Shown here one piece after another: positions 34,715 to 47,300 of a stretch of 60,000 nucleotides of DNA (within the stretch, counting starts at the first letter, position 1; the number at the start of each line of letters is the position of its first letter). A program made the position numbers and the translations under genes. The notes beneath the pieces were generated by a model. That model saw only the letters and a program-made list of their open reading frames with translations. It was not told the origin of the DNA and made no database searches. This DNA comes from Liolophura sinensis (taxonomy: Eukaryota > Mollusca > Polyplacophora > Chitonida > Chitonidae): positions 23,037,764 to 23,097,763 of the forward strand of contig NC_088306.1 in the NCBI RefSeq assembly GCF_032854445.1. The letters are read 5' to 3'.

Positions 34715-35062
34715 CTGTGGTATCAAGTTAGGAATATGGCGACAGTCTGAAATACCTTATTATGATTTTGCATAGGGCTCAACACTGTTATTTCGTTAAA
34801 ACGACGGATGCCGATGGGCCGTAATTCCGCGTACAACAGTTGTTGGGGGTAAGTGTGACGTGGGCAACGAAGTATAAGATGGGGAATTAAGCCCTCGACA
34901 ATACACTCCTCGCAAAGCCCTGTATCGTGGAGACCAAATCTGAATAAGTATAGGTTGGTCGGTGGATAACCATCTAAACAATAGTATTTCATCATGACGA
35001 CAATTAAGCGTCAGGTCATAGCATAGAGTAACAGAAGCGTTACATTCAAGGAAAAACCTCAC
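34715..35062 (-). pseudogene. decayed non-LTR retrotransposon (LINE) 3' end
   Basis: Reading CRHDEILLFRWL in one frame and then NLYLFRFGLHDTGLCEECIV and HLILRCPRH in another, the segment resembles the region after the reverse transcriptase of LINE ORF2, where a C-x2-C-x8-H-x4-C knuckle is typical (visible here as CEEC...H...C). A frameshift separates the halves. I see no reverse transcriptase core in the flanks. Confidence 0.6.
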
Positions 35063-35666
35063 TTTGTCAGAATTATCCCATTAGTTTTGCCAGATACCTA
35101 TGAACTTCTGCTTTATTGAACTAATTGACAGAGTTGTCTTTATTCGCTAAATGTTTAGATACACAATATATATCATACTGTAGAGTGTTTCACTGCGGAT
35201 GACTCGATATGCGTTTTAATCGTTTGGACTGTATAATTTACCAGATGTCTTGCCTTGAATTTTAAAAAGAAACACGCTTTCTTTCAGACATTGCTCTTAT
35301 GTAGCTTAGGTGGAGTGTCTTAGGTGTTGGCAACCTTGACTTTTGCCTCTAACAGAGTTCAATAATTTTATTCGAATGGCTTATTATCGCTGCACGTCGG
35401 TGGAGTTTTCAATGAACAATTACATATGTGGACGTTTTGTACATTTGCATTTAGTTTACATTGTCATCATAACGCCTCGTATGTAAAGATATGTACGTGA
35501 AAAAACAAAGCCTGGATTTCTACATCACTCAAATTCTAACAACTGTTTCAAACTTCTCTTCTCAGTGATATTAAATGATAGTAGTGTAAATTAATGATTT
35601 TGAACAGTAAGATAAGCTTTTACATGGCATCAACACAAAACCAGAAGCCGTAAGAACTCCGGATGT

Positions 35667-35802
35667 AAGTGGGAAGGTCTGTCAGGAACCTGTGGGTGGT
35701 CGTGGGTTTCCCCCGGGCTCTGCCCGATTTCCTCCCACCATAATGTTGGTCACCGTCGTACAAGTGAAATTCACCAGTGCAATAAAACAAATAAATAAAT
35801 CA
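35667..35802 (+). mobile_element. SINE family 1, 3' half
   Basis: From GTGGGAAGGTCTGTCAGG to CAAATAAATAAAT, just before the 58-bp array. Confidence 0.85.
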
Positions 35803-35852
35803 GAAGCGCCGAGTACAGACTCCAGTTTAACACAATGCAGAGATTAAATAAA

Positions 35853-36142
35853 AATAATCCTGACAAAATAGCACATACATGGACAAACAGGTCTAAATAA
35901 CTCCAGTATAAATAATCCTGACAAAATAGCACATACATGGACAAACAGGTCTAAATAACTCCAGTATAAATAATCCTGACAAAATAGCACATACATGGAC
36001 AAACAGGTCTAAATAACTCCAGTATAAATAATCCTGACAAAATAGCACATACATGGACAAACAGGTCTAAATAACTCCAGTATAAATAATCCTGACAAAA
36101 TAGCACATACATGGACAAACAGGTCTAAATAACTCCAGTATA
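35853..36142. repeat. 58-bp tandem array, five practically identical copies
   Basis: Units begin AATAATCCTGACAAAATAGC at 35853, 35911, 35969, 36027 and 36085. I see no difference between copies. Confidence 0.97.
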
Positions 36143-36264
36143 AATTTGTATCTGATAAACACGAATCAAGGACAGTGATTTCCATTTAATAAAGGCTGAT
36201 GTAGTTCAATGAATATAAGTTTTTTTTAGCATCTATCACGATTTGGACGCAAGCTCTTGGTTTG

Positions 36265-36739
36265 TTACATGCTAAGGCCACCCCTTAGCGATTCAGATAG
36301 TTTAAGCTTACCAAGCTGTTCATTACCAAGAATTTGGTACAATGGCAAAGGCACGTCTCCCTTTGTACAGGGAACATTTCCTCGTGCATGTAAAGCATGG
36401 TTTAAAGTAATGTAATAGAGCTGAGAATCTATAGGCTTTTCAGAATGTCCACAGCCACAGTTGTTTTTGCAGATTTTTAACCAGGATATAAAAAAAATGG
36501 TATTCTGCAATCGCTGACATCCATAGTGAGTATGCTTTTGAGATCCGGTACACTAAGTATGTCATGCAGATAATCAGTGCCGATATTTTACGGCCAGAAG
36601 ATAAAACAATCGATCTAGTGTCTGCGCCATATTTTGTTAAAATGTCAGTGATTATTGATTCAGGAAATCTACTAAGCAGGTAATGCATTTCCTCTGTAGC
36701 CATTGCATACAATATATTACACAAGGATTTTTTAAACAT
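36265..36739 (-). other. unrecognised open stretch with a frameshift
   Basis: Two overlapping frames (99 and 81 codons) join near a run of A at 36489. They read SRFPESIITDILTKYGADTR and later CGHSEKPIDSQLYYITLNHA, NVPCTKGDVPLPLYQ. A decayed transposon gene is possible; no domain is recognised. Confidence 0.25.
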
Positions 36740-39382
36740 GTTATGGACGATTTAGATTTTTGAACCAGCCACCTGTTGACGTGGAGGTCGAATCCAGGGT
36801 AGCTAGCTTGCAAAGCTGGCGTGCATAATTTGTACTATCGCATATACTGCATTTGAACATTTCAGTAAACTAATTTAGAGCGCAGCGTATGTAAATCAGT
36901 TTTGAAACAATCAAATTTAGATGATGCAAGGAGCATATTTCTCATGGTTTACTTAGAAAGAAAATTAGTAATTTGAAATATACCTAAAAACATAATATAT
37001 CTTTTCGGTTTATTTTATCAGCAACTTACATATTTTCTTCTATAATATCCTGTTGCATTCTATACATGCTTGAAATTGTCTAATTAAGAAAAAATTACAC
37101 ATTTTACAGATGGGGGTAAACCGGACTAGCAGGGATAAACCACAGGCCTTTGGAAAGCTGCTGACAAACTTCCCACGTGTGACGTACAAAAATGCTCATC
37201 ACATTAGTTGTGACTTAGACCCCACGGACAATAAGAATGCAGTGTTCTAAAAATTCATTCGTCGACTATATTGTTTATTAATCCCCTGAAACCTGGTACA
37301 TGGCTTTACTCTTATAAGTTGTAGATCAAGTACGACTTTCGGACCCATATGTCTAAGTTCGACAAAATTATGTCCGTTTTGAATTTTTTACAGTTCTCCG
37401 GACTGATTTTAAATTCAATTCGTTATTTTTTAAAATGAATCTTGGTACATGCCTTACCTGTAACAAGTTACAAAGCAATTTCGAGTTTGGACCCCTAATT
37501 CCAATTTCCACAAAATTATGGACACTTTTGTCCAGTTGTGGACTTCAGTAGTTTCCCAGGTCTCTTTTTCAGACGGGTTCATCCTGCTGAATTGGAACCT
37601 CCTACAGGACTTCGCTGTGATGACTGACATTCAGACCAAATTTGAATTTTGGACTGTTTCGTCCATTTTGAACAAAATTATGTCCGTTTTTATCCTGTTT
37701 GGGGTTTTGATAGTTATATTGATTATTTTCATACTGGTTCATTGCATGGAGCTGAAACTATGAAAAAAGATTCAACATTACACTTTTACAGATAGAGTTA
37801 GAATGACCGGTTGTATATTGTCCATTTTATTACCATTTTTCCTCTGTTGGGGACAGACATAGCTATTATTCTGATGGCTTAAACCAGCAGTGGTCATATT
37901 ATGCATTCGCAATACTTCCAGAATGCCTGTTTAAGAACTAATAATGTATAATGTACATTTGCCCTTTCAGTTAAGAACGAATTTACTGGAACCAAGATGC
38001 TGTTACATGGTATATTTGCTACACCGATGCATTTGAGTTTCCTTGAGACCCTTGCATGCCCTAATTTTAGAACACTTCCCACCAGGTCCGAGACTGATAT
38101 CTTCGGTTGACTGATTTCCCACTGGACCCTGTTCCTTAAGCCTGCTTCCCAATATTAGTCACGGGTAATCAACACAAGGAGTTGTGGAGGCTGTAAGGAG
38201 ATGCGGTACATTCTGCTATGTGTTTGTAAATGTTCAGCCATGTGGCGCAATCAAACATGGATGCCAAAGGTTTACAGGTATCCGGCTTGAGTTAAGTTGG
38301 CTATGGGCCCTTTAAATGCGATGAGAGTATTACGAAGTAGAATATTGAGGTAACTCCAACAAAAGATACAAGTCGATGCATGATTCAATATTTCGGTTTT
38401 ATTTAAACCATTTCCAAAAATGGAATTTCATTCTTAAAAATAGTTTAAATAAAACCGAAATAATCTACTCTACTCTAACACTCCACTTATGAGTGGAAAT
38501 TTAAATATGTGAATAGTACAATGCCAACTAAACACCGATGAGATAAGACCCTTTTTCAGATTTCATCCTGAACATTTTAATTTGATTTTTAGCAAATGGC
38601 CATATGTTGGCTTAATTCAATTATACTTTGCGTCAGTTCGTTTGTAACATTTGGAAACTCTGATATACATGTATATACAGTGGCAGTAAGATTTTAGACT
38701 GTGAAATACGACCCCTTGTCAGTTTACCTCGGTAGGGTTTTATTCTAACTGTTCATATAAATGCATAAATAGTAGCAAATTACACGCCCCTTTGCAGAAT
38801 GGCTTAAAAAATTAAGGTAATTAATTAATTAGGTAAAAAAAATATACAGTGATGTTAATTGCAATTCTTTGACGTCACTGGTCTAGAAATACTCAAAATG
38901 CAGCGATGTCATCACATTTAACATACAATAACATTAAAACAATGCGAAGGGACTTGAGACGTGGGAAGTGTCCATTCTGACTGGCCATATCCACAGTACT
39001 ATGTCAGTATATGTAATTCACTTGTGATGTACGTATATATGTATTGGTTTATGGAAGATTATGTATTGTATTTTCAGTTGAATTAAGGTAAACTTAATTT
39101 CGATCTCGGCCAACTTGTAGGCTAGTGCAGTGTAGTACTTTTCAGTTCTATAAATTTTCAGTTACATGTATATTTAGAACTGAGTGTTACAACCCAGTGC
39201 AGTTCGGTACTAAGAAGGACCCTATTCATCTGTTGTAGTACCGATCGGCAGCTCTTTACCCATTGAGTCTCATAAAACATCGATGTAACACTACATTGTG
39301 GAGTTATAATAATGAATTTTAAAGAATCTAAGTATGTAAGATGAAATCACAAGACATATCCCCCTTGTAGTAGAAACTGTAG
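36740..39382. other. no gene seen besides repeats
   Basis: 37120-37190 matches a dispersed repeat also at 6480-6550 and 12010-12070 (AACCAC(T/A)G...CTTTGG...AACTT(T)CCCAC). 37370-37690 has scattered AAATTATGTCCGTTTT motifs. Confidence 0.45.
38389..38462. repeat. perfect inverted repeat, 20-bp arms
   Basis: TATTTCGGTTTTATTTAAAC at 38389-38408 and its reverse complement at 38443-38462, 34-base loop. It could form a long hairpin. Confidence 0.9.
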
Positions 39383-39600
39383 AAGCCGTGGTGGTTAACG
39401 TAACAGCGCGGCGCATTAAACCGGCAGCCTCTAACCGATGTGGTCGTTGTCAGTCCAAATCCTGCTCATGCCAACGACTTCCTCTCCGTCACGTAAGTAA
39501 GAAAACACTAGCAGCAACTGTGGATGGTCCTGGGTTTTCCGCTGGCCCTGTCCAGTTTCTCCCCTCCACAATGCTGACCGCCTTCGTACAAATGAAAAAA
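39383..39600 (+). mobile_element. SINE family 1, old copy
   Basis: Head GCCGTGGTGGTTAACG with the order of later blocks kept (CTCATGCCAACGACTTCCTC, CACAATGCTGACCGCC). Open frames on both strands here are SINE by-products. Confidence 0.7.
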
Positions 39601-39656
39601 AAATGAAAATAAATTTACCCCTCTGGTACATAGCAGAACAAACGAGCTATGAAACT

Positions 39657-39858
39657 GCAGCAGGGCGGTACATGACGGAGCAGGACGGTACATGACGGAG
39701 AAGGGCGGTATATGACGGAGACGGGCGGTACATGACGGAGCAAGGCGTTACATGACGGAGCAGGCGGTACATGACGGAGCAGGGCGGTACGTGACGGAGC
39801 AGGCCGATATATGACGGAGCAGGGCGATACATGACAGAGCAGGACGATACATGGCGGT
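39657..39858. repeat. 20-bp tandem repeat
   Basis: About ten units of GCAGGGCGGTACATGACGGA with small variants. Pro/Ser-rich frames on the minus strand arise from the repeat. Confidence 0.93.
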
Positions 39859-39957
39859 ACTTTTTCCTGCTTACTATTGAGTTTGCTTCCATCAACACCC
39901 AGGATGGTGAAACAATCATTGGCTACACTGAGAAACATGGTCCTTGGTTTCCTCAAT

Positions 39958-40057
39958 CTCCCAAAGCATTATCTTCAAAGAGCCATACTTCACATAGTTC
40001 CAAATGTTTGCTATCAGGATGTGTTATTATGAATTCTAGCACTTCTCTTTCAACGGG
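39958..40057 (-). pseudogene. possible coding remnant
   Basis: A minus frame reads VEREVLEFIITHPDSKHLEL then CEVWLFEDNALGD and a stop. It is protein-like but short, with no clear splice site; it may be the end of a retrocopied gene. Source protein unknown. Confidence 0.25.
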
Positions 40058-40605
40058 GTTCGTCACGCATCATTGAACAGTATTACAGACAAAGCTGCCT
40101 ATATACTCGCTAATTGGTGAGGTACAGAGGAATAGATTGAGTTTGGTAACGGTTATCGACCGGCAGTAATTATAGCATTTATACAAATATTTAATTGTTA
40201 CAGTTGGTTCTGAATCTAAGCCCGCGCATTTAGCACACGTTAAATGGTGTCGCGGCCTTTTTCGATACACCGGCATCTTTTCATCCAACTAACCAGATCA
40301 AATCCACATTTTTGGCCGGAAATGTAACTACTGGACGTGAAAAGCTGCTCAGGGTCGCACTATATAATAAAATATGGCAATGAACAAGGATATCGAGAGG
40401 ATCTTGACCTTTTATGTATATTTCAACTTTCAAATGTATGTACGGTAGTCATGCGCTGTCCTATTTGACAAACGTCAATTAAAATGTTACGGTTAAATAT
40501 TTTTGTACAGTAAAATCAGAATTATTGTGATGAAAGAGTTAGTCGATAGCTTCCATCTCGTAGAACAGCGGGCGCCGACAGAGTGAGATATTCAACGTTA
40601 TTTGT

Positions 40606-40720
40606 GCATGGGAAGGTCTGCAACTAGCGGCTCTGCCCGGTTTCCCCTCATCATAGTGCTGCCCGCCGTCGTATAAGTGAAATATCCTTGAGTACGACGT
40701 AAAACACCAATCAAATAAAG
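40606..40720 (+). mobile_element. SINE family 1, 3' half
   Basis: From TGCATGGGAAGGTCTGC to CACCAATCAAATAAAG, with a deletion before GGCTCTGCCCGG. Confidence 0.8.
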
Positions 40721-41257
40721 CTCCAGATTGAAAACACTGTCGATGTTTCGATGCACCTATCCATTAAAATTCTAAGCTCGGTTCCGATACATGATATTCA
40801 TCAAATCAGACAGATTTAGAATGGATGTAGGCCTGTAATTTGAGCTTTCCATTTGGTGTTTTTTTATATGAAATTGGTGGGGATGGTAAAGGGCTATTGT
40901 CTAAGATGTCAAGGTTGAACTACTGGTTGCAAGGGTACTCAAGAAGATATCATGTCATTTCATAACATGAACCCGTGTGTATCTCACCGTAGGGTTACTT
41001 ATCATTCGTTCTGTTTTGTTTGTTAAGTTTGCCTTCGAAAACTTTAACGCATGTTGGCTGAAGCTTTAACATTTGTCTGTTTCTGATAATCCTGAATTAT
41101 GTTTTAATTGGAGAATTAAATTGCCTTTTGATGTATTGTTGTGATATGCTTCCAAAGCCTGAGGGCAGAATCTCTGGCCTGGTTCACACTCAAACGGTCG
41201 ACTACATAGTGTCATATTAACCCGAATTAAAGACCTAATCTGTGTTTTCCAAACACG

Positions 41258-41618
41258 TACCCCAAAAGAGTAATCTGTTAATTTTAGCACAAATCCTGAA
41301 TGTATTCTATTTATAACACACCATACTGTATGTTATATTCAACATCTTTCCCGGGTCTGCCCGGTTTCCTCCTGCCAAATTGCTGTTCACCGTCGTATAA
41401 GTGAATTATTCTTAAGCACGGCGTATTAGGCGTAAAACGCCAGTATAATATATAAATAAATATATTCAACATATCATCCTGTTAGCCTAAGACAATTATT
41501 AGGAGGAATTAACAGAATGCTCGTACTATATATCAAAGAATAATCTGACAACTTAACAGAATACATTCAAGCATCACTCAAACAACGTGCTTCCTGTTAC
41601 GTGTTTTTCAGAGCAATC
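41258..41618. mobile_element. MITE-like family 2, copy 3 (split by a SINE)
   Basis: CAAAAGAGTAATCTGTTAAT at the left and ACGTGTTTTTCAGAGC at the right; interior blocks match copies 1 and 2 on both sides of the SINE at 41346-41460. Confidence 0.75.
41346..41460 (+). mobile_element. SINE family 1 inserted inside a MITE-like element
   Basis: 5'-truncated copy (TCTGCCCGGTTTCCTCC to AAATAAA) flanked by TATATTCAACAT at about 41334-41345 and again at 41461-41472 (ends differ by one or two bases). It interrupts the MITE family 2 copy 3. Confidence 0.88.
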
Positions 41619-41638
41619 CTGGACTGTTATGTACATGG

Positions 41639-41850
41639 CTATTTACTGACCCAGCCTCCTGTGTTAAGATCGTCCGTCTGACTCCTAGAAGATTCATGTG
41701 TACTTTTTTCACATTTAAAGCCTCTTTTTTTCTGTTCGCGAAACCTTGGTGATAATAAGTGGTCAACGGCGTTAATCGGGTCATTCACGCAATTGTTGCC
41801 TACATGGACCTTTATGTCGTTCGGGCAAATCTTTACTGGACAGGTGGGAA
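41639..41850 (-). CDS. possible terminal exon of an unknown gene
   Basis: After a plausible acceptor (CCACCTGTCCAG) a frame in phase 1 reads KICPNDIKVHVGNNCVND, LLSPRFREQKKRGFKCEKS and NTGGWVSK to a TAG. CPNDI resembles the start of HYR-type extracellular modules, and REQKKR is dibasic. The phase matches the last exons of genes B and C, but no signal or propeptide exon was found to the right. The sequence beyond 41850 is repeat-derived. Confidence 0.35.
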
Positions 41851-42144
41851 AGTTTGTCAGATTCTTGCCAAAGGTCGGCCGTTCTACTCCGGGCACGACA
41901 AACAAGTTAATCAAATAAATAATTCAAACACATACATGTATTTTCTGAACCAAACCATAATCCTTTGGACGAATGCTTCCCTTCAAACCTATTCTATAAC
42001 ACAGTGCATAGATTTTGCAAATTTCAAGCAAACATTTTCAAGAATAATTTAACATGAAAATGGAATTCCTCACGTAAGTAGCTGGCTGTTTAAGATTGGT
42101 GGTTTAACCCGGGCTCCTTAGACACACACATCTCATGGGCTTCG

Positions 42145-42255
42145 TATAAGTAGGCGTGAAAATCCTTAATTCTTATAAGCATTGTATTTGTGTAAGTAGG
42201 CGTGAAAATCCTTAATTCTTATAAGCATTGTATTTGTGTAAGTAGACATGAAAAT
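42145..42255. repeat. ~50-bp duplication
   Basis: GTAGGCGTGAAAATCCTTAA plus TTCTTATAAGCATTGTATTTG occurs twice exactly and a third time in part. Confidence 0.85.
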
Positions 42256-42329
42256 CCCTATAAGAGGAGATGATGATCTCTGCTTCTGAGTCTGACCTTG
42301 GACTCTGGGATTAAAGTAGCCAAGTTTTA

Positions 42330-42609
42330 TTTTTTTATTTTTTTATTTTTTTTTTTTTGATTGGTGTTTTACGCCGTACTCAAGAATATTTCACTTATAC
42401 GACGGCGGCCAGCATTATGGTGGGTGGAAACCGGGCGGAGCCCGGGGGAAACCCACGACCATCCGCAGGTTGCTGGCAGACCTTCCCACGTACGGCCGGA
42501 GAGGAAGCCAGCATAAGCTGGTCTTGAACTCACATCGACCGCATTGGTGAGAGGCTTCTGGGTCACTACGCTGCGCTAGCGCGCTAACCGACTGAGCCAC
42601 GGAGGCCCC
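42330..42609 (-). mobile_element. SINE family 1, full length with target-site duplication
   Basis: Near-consensus minus copy with a T-rich tail; CAAGTTTTA flanks it at 42321-42329 and 42612-42620. Confidence 0.95.
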
Positions 42610-43055
42610 GACAAGTTTTAAAGGCAAGTGTTCGGTAAAATTTAATCGGATTTATTGGAGTAAACTAGTGATGTAAATGTTCCATCGGGAAAAGCTCTTG
42701 AGTGCTTGAATGTAAATAGACAGATAATCCACTAATACCTGTGCGTTCGATTCCAGCTCCTGGCCGACTTTGTTGACATGTTGCTGAGTTTTTACTTGGG
42801 ATGTTTTCCTCATACATGTTAATTTGTTTACGAAATTGTGATGAAAATGCAACCCATAACCATGATAAATAAAGACTTCAACACTGAAGTTCAATCCCGG
42901 CCTTGGGCAAGGAATTTGTAGACACCCTCGCCAGCATTGACCACAGGGGCATTGGTGACAATATAGGATTGTTTGAGTAGCTGTACATTTGCTGAACACC
43001 TGCTTGTCTTCCACTAATGTGTCGTGGAAGTCTGTTTAAATCATGTACATTATGA

Positions 43056-43315
43056 TTTATTTATTTATTTGTTTGATTGGTGTTTTACGCCGTACTCAAG
43101 AATACTTCACTTATACGACGGCGGCCGGCATTATCGTGGGTGGAAACCGGGCAGAGCCCGGGGGAAACCCACCACCATCCGCAGGTTGCTGTGAGACCTT
43201 TCCACGTACGGCTGGAGAGGAAGCCAGCATGAGCTGGACTTGAACTCACCGCGACCGCATTGCTGAGAGATTTCTTGGTCAACGACGCCGCGGTAGCGCA
43301 CTAACCAACTGAGCC
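43056..43315 (-). mobile_element. SINE family 1, full length with target-site duplication
   Basis: Full copy; ACATTATGA at 43047-43055 and 43316-43324 flank it. Confidence 0.95.
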
Positions 43316-44069
43316 ACATTATGACAAAGATTATCAGTAACTTGCCAAAGGTCGGTGGTTTGTACCCTGGGCTCACTGGCATCCTCCATAAAGCTGACCA
43401 TAATCGTATAAGTCAAAAGGGTCTTGATTATGGATTAAAACTGTCTAATAACAAATAATAATAGTAAATATCTGATCTGATTGAGGGAAAGCCACGATCA
43501 TCCACAGTTTGTTGGCAGAACTTCCCATGTACTAATAGTAAACAAATAATTGTACTCTTGCGATCTGCCGTTCACATGCCGTTAATGTTTGTTTACAACC
43601 AAACAGATCAATAAATTATGACGAGAAATGCAAATAAAGAAATTACCTGGTAAACATATGAAAGTAAAGAACAAACAGAACAAACGTTACTTTTCTGTGT
43701 ATATTCAGCTGAACTCAGACTCTAAAGAAACATTATTGCGATAAAAAACACGTCTTCTTTGATTATTTTAACATTACGATATAGACAATTTGAGAAGCGC
43801 GCAAAGTAATACTAAAATATACTAAAATACTGTAAGCCAAAAATTTCAGAAATGCACGTCTAATTCATATCCTTTTGATCATACTTACATACAAATCATA
43901 CATTAGGATTCATTGTGATCTCTCGTGATTTACAAGCAATTATATGGAACCATTTTCTAGCAAACAGAAAATTATTAAGGCGCTATGTCATATTGAGGCC
44001 AGCATGTGTACAGAAGTTTGTAGAAAGAAAAAGTAAACTGCGTGTTTGGACGTGACTCTGCATCTAGTC

Positions 44070-44341
44070 TCAACCACACTGCCTCTCATACGTCCACTTG
44101 TATTTGCGGCACTCCCTCACGTAGCTGTACCTCGTTCGTCTCCGCCACCACCATCCTGATTTTTTTGCCACGCGTTTCGTGCCCCACTTCACACATTTCT
44201 TCACCCTTACACTCCTGCATGGCTCTGGTCTAGGCCTCCATTCTGGCTTTGGTCTAGGCCTCCATTCTGGCTTTGGTCTAGGCCACCGTTCTGGCTCTGG
44301 TCTTGGCTTTGACAGGCGCTTTTGTCGATCAAGAGATGGCT
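44070..44341 (-). CDS. gene C exon 3: processing site, repeat and four-Cys domain
   Basis: Acceptor CTGTCATTGCAG. The 24-base DNA repeat at about 44224-44300 encodes the 8-residue units. TGA at 44070-44072. Confidence 0.76.
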
Positions 44342-47300
44342 CTGCAATGACAGCCATAACGACAATGAAAAAGAGAGTGATAACAGGTATTGGGGACGAT
44401 GTAAAGAACGACAGTGGTAGAGTACCACCCTGCAAACTTGCATGCTTACAGATTATAAGGGCGTTTATGATAACACGGAAACACCGGTGATGACAGACTA
44501 TTCTAGTTATTCACTGTTATTGTTACATGATTGGTCCTCATAATAGTGGCGTCCCTTTGTTTTACGGGCGTTCTTCTGTCTTATACTGGCGTCGTAATGT
44601 TTGACTGACGTCGTTCTGTTTTATACTTGAAGGGCGTCGTTCTATTTTTCTGGCCTCGTCCTGTTTTATACTGGCGTCGTTCTGTTTTTCTGGCGTAGTC
44701 CTGTTTCATACGTCGTTCTGTTTTTTTGGCGTCGTACTGTTTTTTTTTGGCGTCGTCCTCTTTTATACTGGCGTCGTCCTGTTCAATAGTGGCGTCGCCC
44801 TTTTAATACTGGCGTCGTTGTGTTCTTAGGGAGTATTAGGCGTACTCCCTACGTGGGAAGATCGGCGAGCAACCTGCAAGTGGTCGTTGGTTTTCCCCCC
44901 AGTATCTACCCGGTTTCCTGTAACCACAATGCTGGCCGCCGTCGTATAAGTGAAATAAGTATAGCGTAAAACACCAATGAAATAAATAAAATAAATATTA
45001 GGCCTACTATTATACGTCTACTTTAACTCACGCTATACTACTACTATCGCTATTACTGTTACTACTACTGGCATAGGCTTAAAACTACTGACTACGGATA
45101 CGTCCCTGCTAATCTATACTGTCATCGAAACATTCTTGGGTATGGTGTAAATAAAAAATAAATAAATAAAATATATCAAATAAATAAATAAATAAATAAA
45201 TAAATAGAAGCTCACCATTGTTCACATCAGCGAGTTCCACGTCATCTTTATCAGCTGCATCAACCTATAAACATACAATTTAATTGACATATGCCTATCA
45301 ATCCTTGTATTTTCTTTGTTGAATATTGCTTTCATTGCTTTTCTGCTTTGCAAAACAAGCTTGCATGCACTAGTATCGAGTCTCATGATTTCAGTGCAGA
45401 AAACACTTTCCACACTTACTCAGTGCCATTCTGTGTTAGATGCTAAATATGTCATTTATAATCCAAATAACGTCCAAGAAATAATTGTTTTTGAAAATAA
45501 ACCCGCTTACAGATGAAGTGAAATGTCCTCATTTGCTTTTGGTTATTTGTCTTGTTTTAGCAATGGTCATTGTGTGTCTTAGCAATGGCCATCGTATGTC
45601 TTAGCAATGGTCACTGTATGTCTTAGCAATGGTCATTGTATGTTTTAGCAATGGCCATTGTAGGTCTTAGCAATGGCTTTAATGACCATTGAAATAACTA
45701 GAATGGCAAAAGTGGAACAGAAACTTCATCAATGCACAGTTTTATTATTTAAGAAAAATACTGACGGCTGTTTGGGCAAAATAAAAACAAGAACTTGGGT
45801 CCAGGATGTGCTCCCGAGGTGAAGAGTGAAGGATCACTGATTGGTAATTGCCGCCAAATATACATTTTAGGTTGTTGATATACTATAAATTTCTGCACTG
45901 TTATTTTGCACCAAGTTAAAATAAATGAGAATTTTGTGTGCTTTGGACAGAACTGAGAACATTTTAGCGGGTGTTACTTCTCTCTTCCCCTGGGCCAATG
46001 TAACAAAGTAACAGAATGTTATGAGTTCACTCCCAGCAACCGCAGCTCGAAGTAATGGTGGAGAGCCTAGGTTAATTTATTGATACGTCGTAGAGACAAA
46101 TGGAAGCTGCTTGTGGTGGTATGGCATTGTACCATGCGAAAGTTTTCCTCCACAGACCTCCACAGGTCATATGATCCCTTTCTGTGAAACGCACGCACTC
46201 CGAGTAACGTAGGCTATAGACAAGGTTTTTCTATGTAATATCATGTGAAAAAATTACACAAACGTAACGGAGACCTGTATGACATATACCAACTGAATTT
46301 GACGCGTATAAAGTGAAGAGGGAAAATACTTTTCTTCGTGTGCGTCGCTCGATAAATTATTGATTTATTCCATTCTTGTTTATCGACAAACTCAAGAATG
46401 TTTCATTTTTACCATGTCAGCCACTTTTGTGGATGGAGGGAACATTCGTATACCAGCCGTCAACCGATAAGGACGTTACAGGTCAACATAATCGCACTGT
46501 CGATTCCCAAACTGACGTATAACACAAACCACAAAAGAACTAAGAAAGTCTATAAAGTACGAAAATAGGACGGAATCATGTAAAGAAAAGCATTCAACAG
46601 TTTTCATTGATGTTGGGAAGACGCAAGTTATGTCCTAGGCGACTGGGTGAAATCAGCACTGGAATCGTGCACCGTGCTAGAATTTCAGTTGTGGAAAAGA
46701 CAATATGTATTGCGTTTTGATTGCAACTGTTTGTATATCCAACTCGGTAATCTAATTCAACACGATAAATACACAACCCTAGCCCCGAGTTAAGCGGAAT
46801 TAAACACAATTATGAAGCAGAGCGCCAGAGATTCTGGACGTTCTGTCCAAATTTACTTACAAAAGAATTATACTTATTGTAAATCTTAAGAAACTTGGAG
46901 TGAAGGCGTTTGATTGAATAAGCTTGACACAGAAGTTTTGCAGTAATAACTTGGGACGTTTATTGAAATCGTCAGACAACATGCAGGGTCTGACAAATGC
47001 TACAAATAATGCTACAAACAAGACTCTCTAGAAATACTCACTAAAGACACTTGCTTAACAGTCCAAATCAAATCTTGACTGTGACTCGCGTGTGCTCGTG
47101 TTCTCACTAGACTTAATTAAACGGGGTGAGGGGAGGTTACTCTTGGGGGTTAATGCCTTGATCCATTATCTGTCACTAGTTAACGTCCTTGTTCCAAGCA
47201 GAGTCCAGTCTCTTGCTGCTATTCATTACACGGCTGTTTACTGATCGTGTAAACAATTCACTACGCTTAGAAATAGCGAATAAACGGCTCACGTCAATCT

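Noticed and set aside
39615-39956. Pro/Ser-rich frames of 90-113 codons
   Set aside because: Translations of the 20-bp repeat.
42652-43014. 120-codon Cys-rich minus frame
   Set aside because: Contains tRNA-derived repeat sequence (CGTTCGATTCCAGCTCC, GGCCTTGGGCAAGGAATTTG) and no splice sites.
46594-46809. 71-codon minus frame inside gene C intron 1
   Set aside because: Protein-like in places but within an intron between well-placed exons; no support beyond an open frame.
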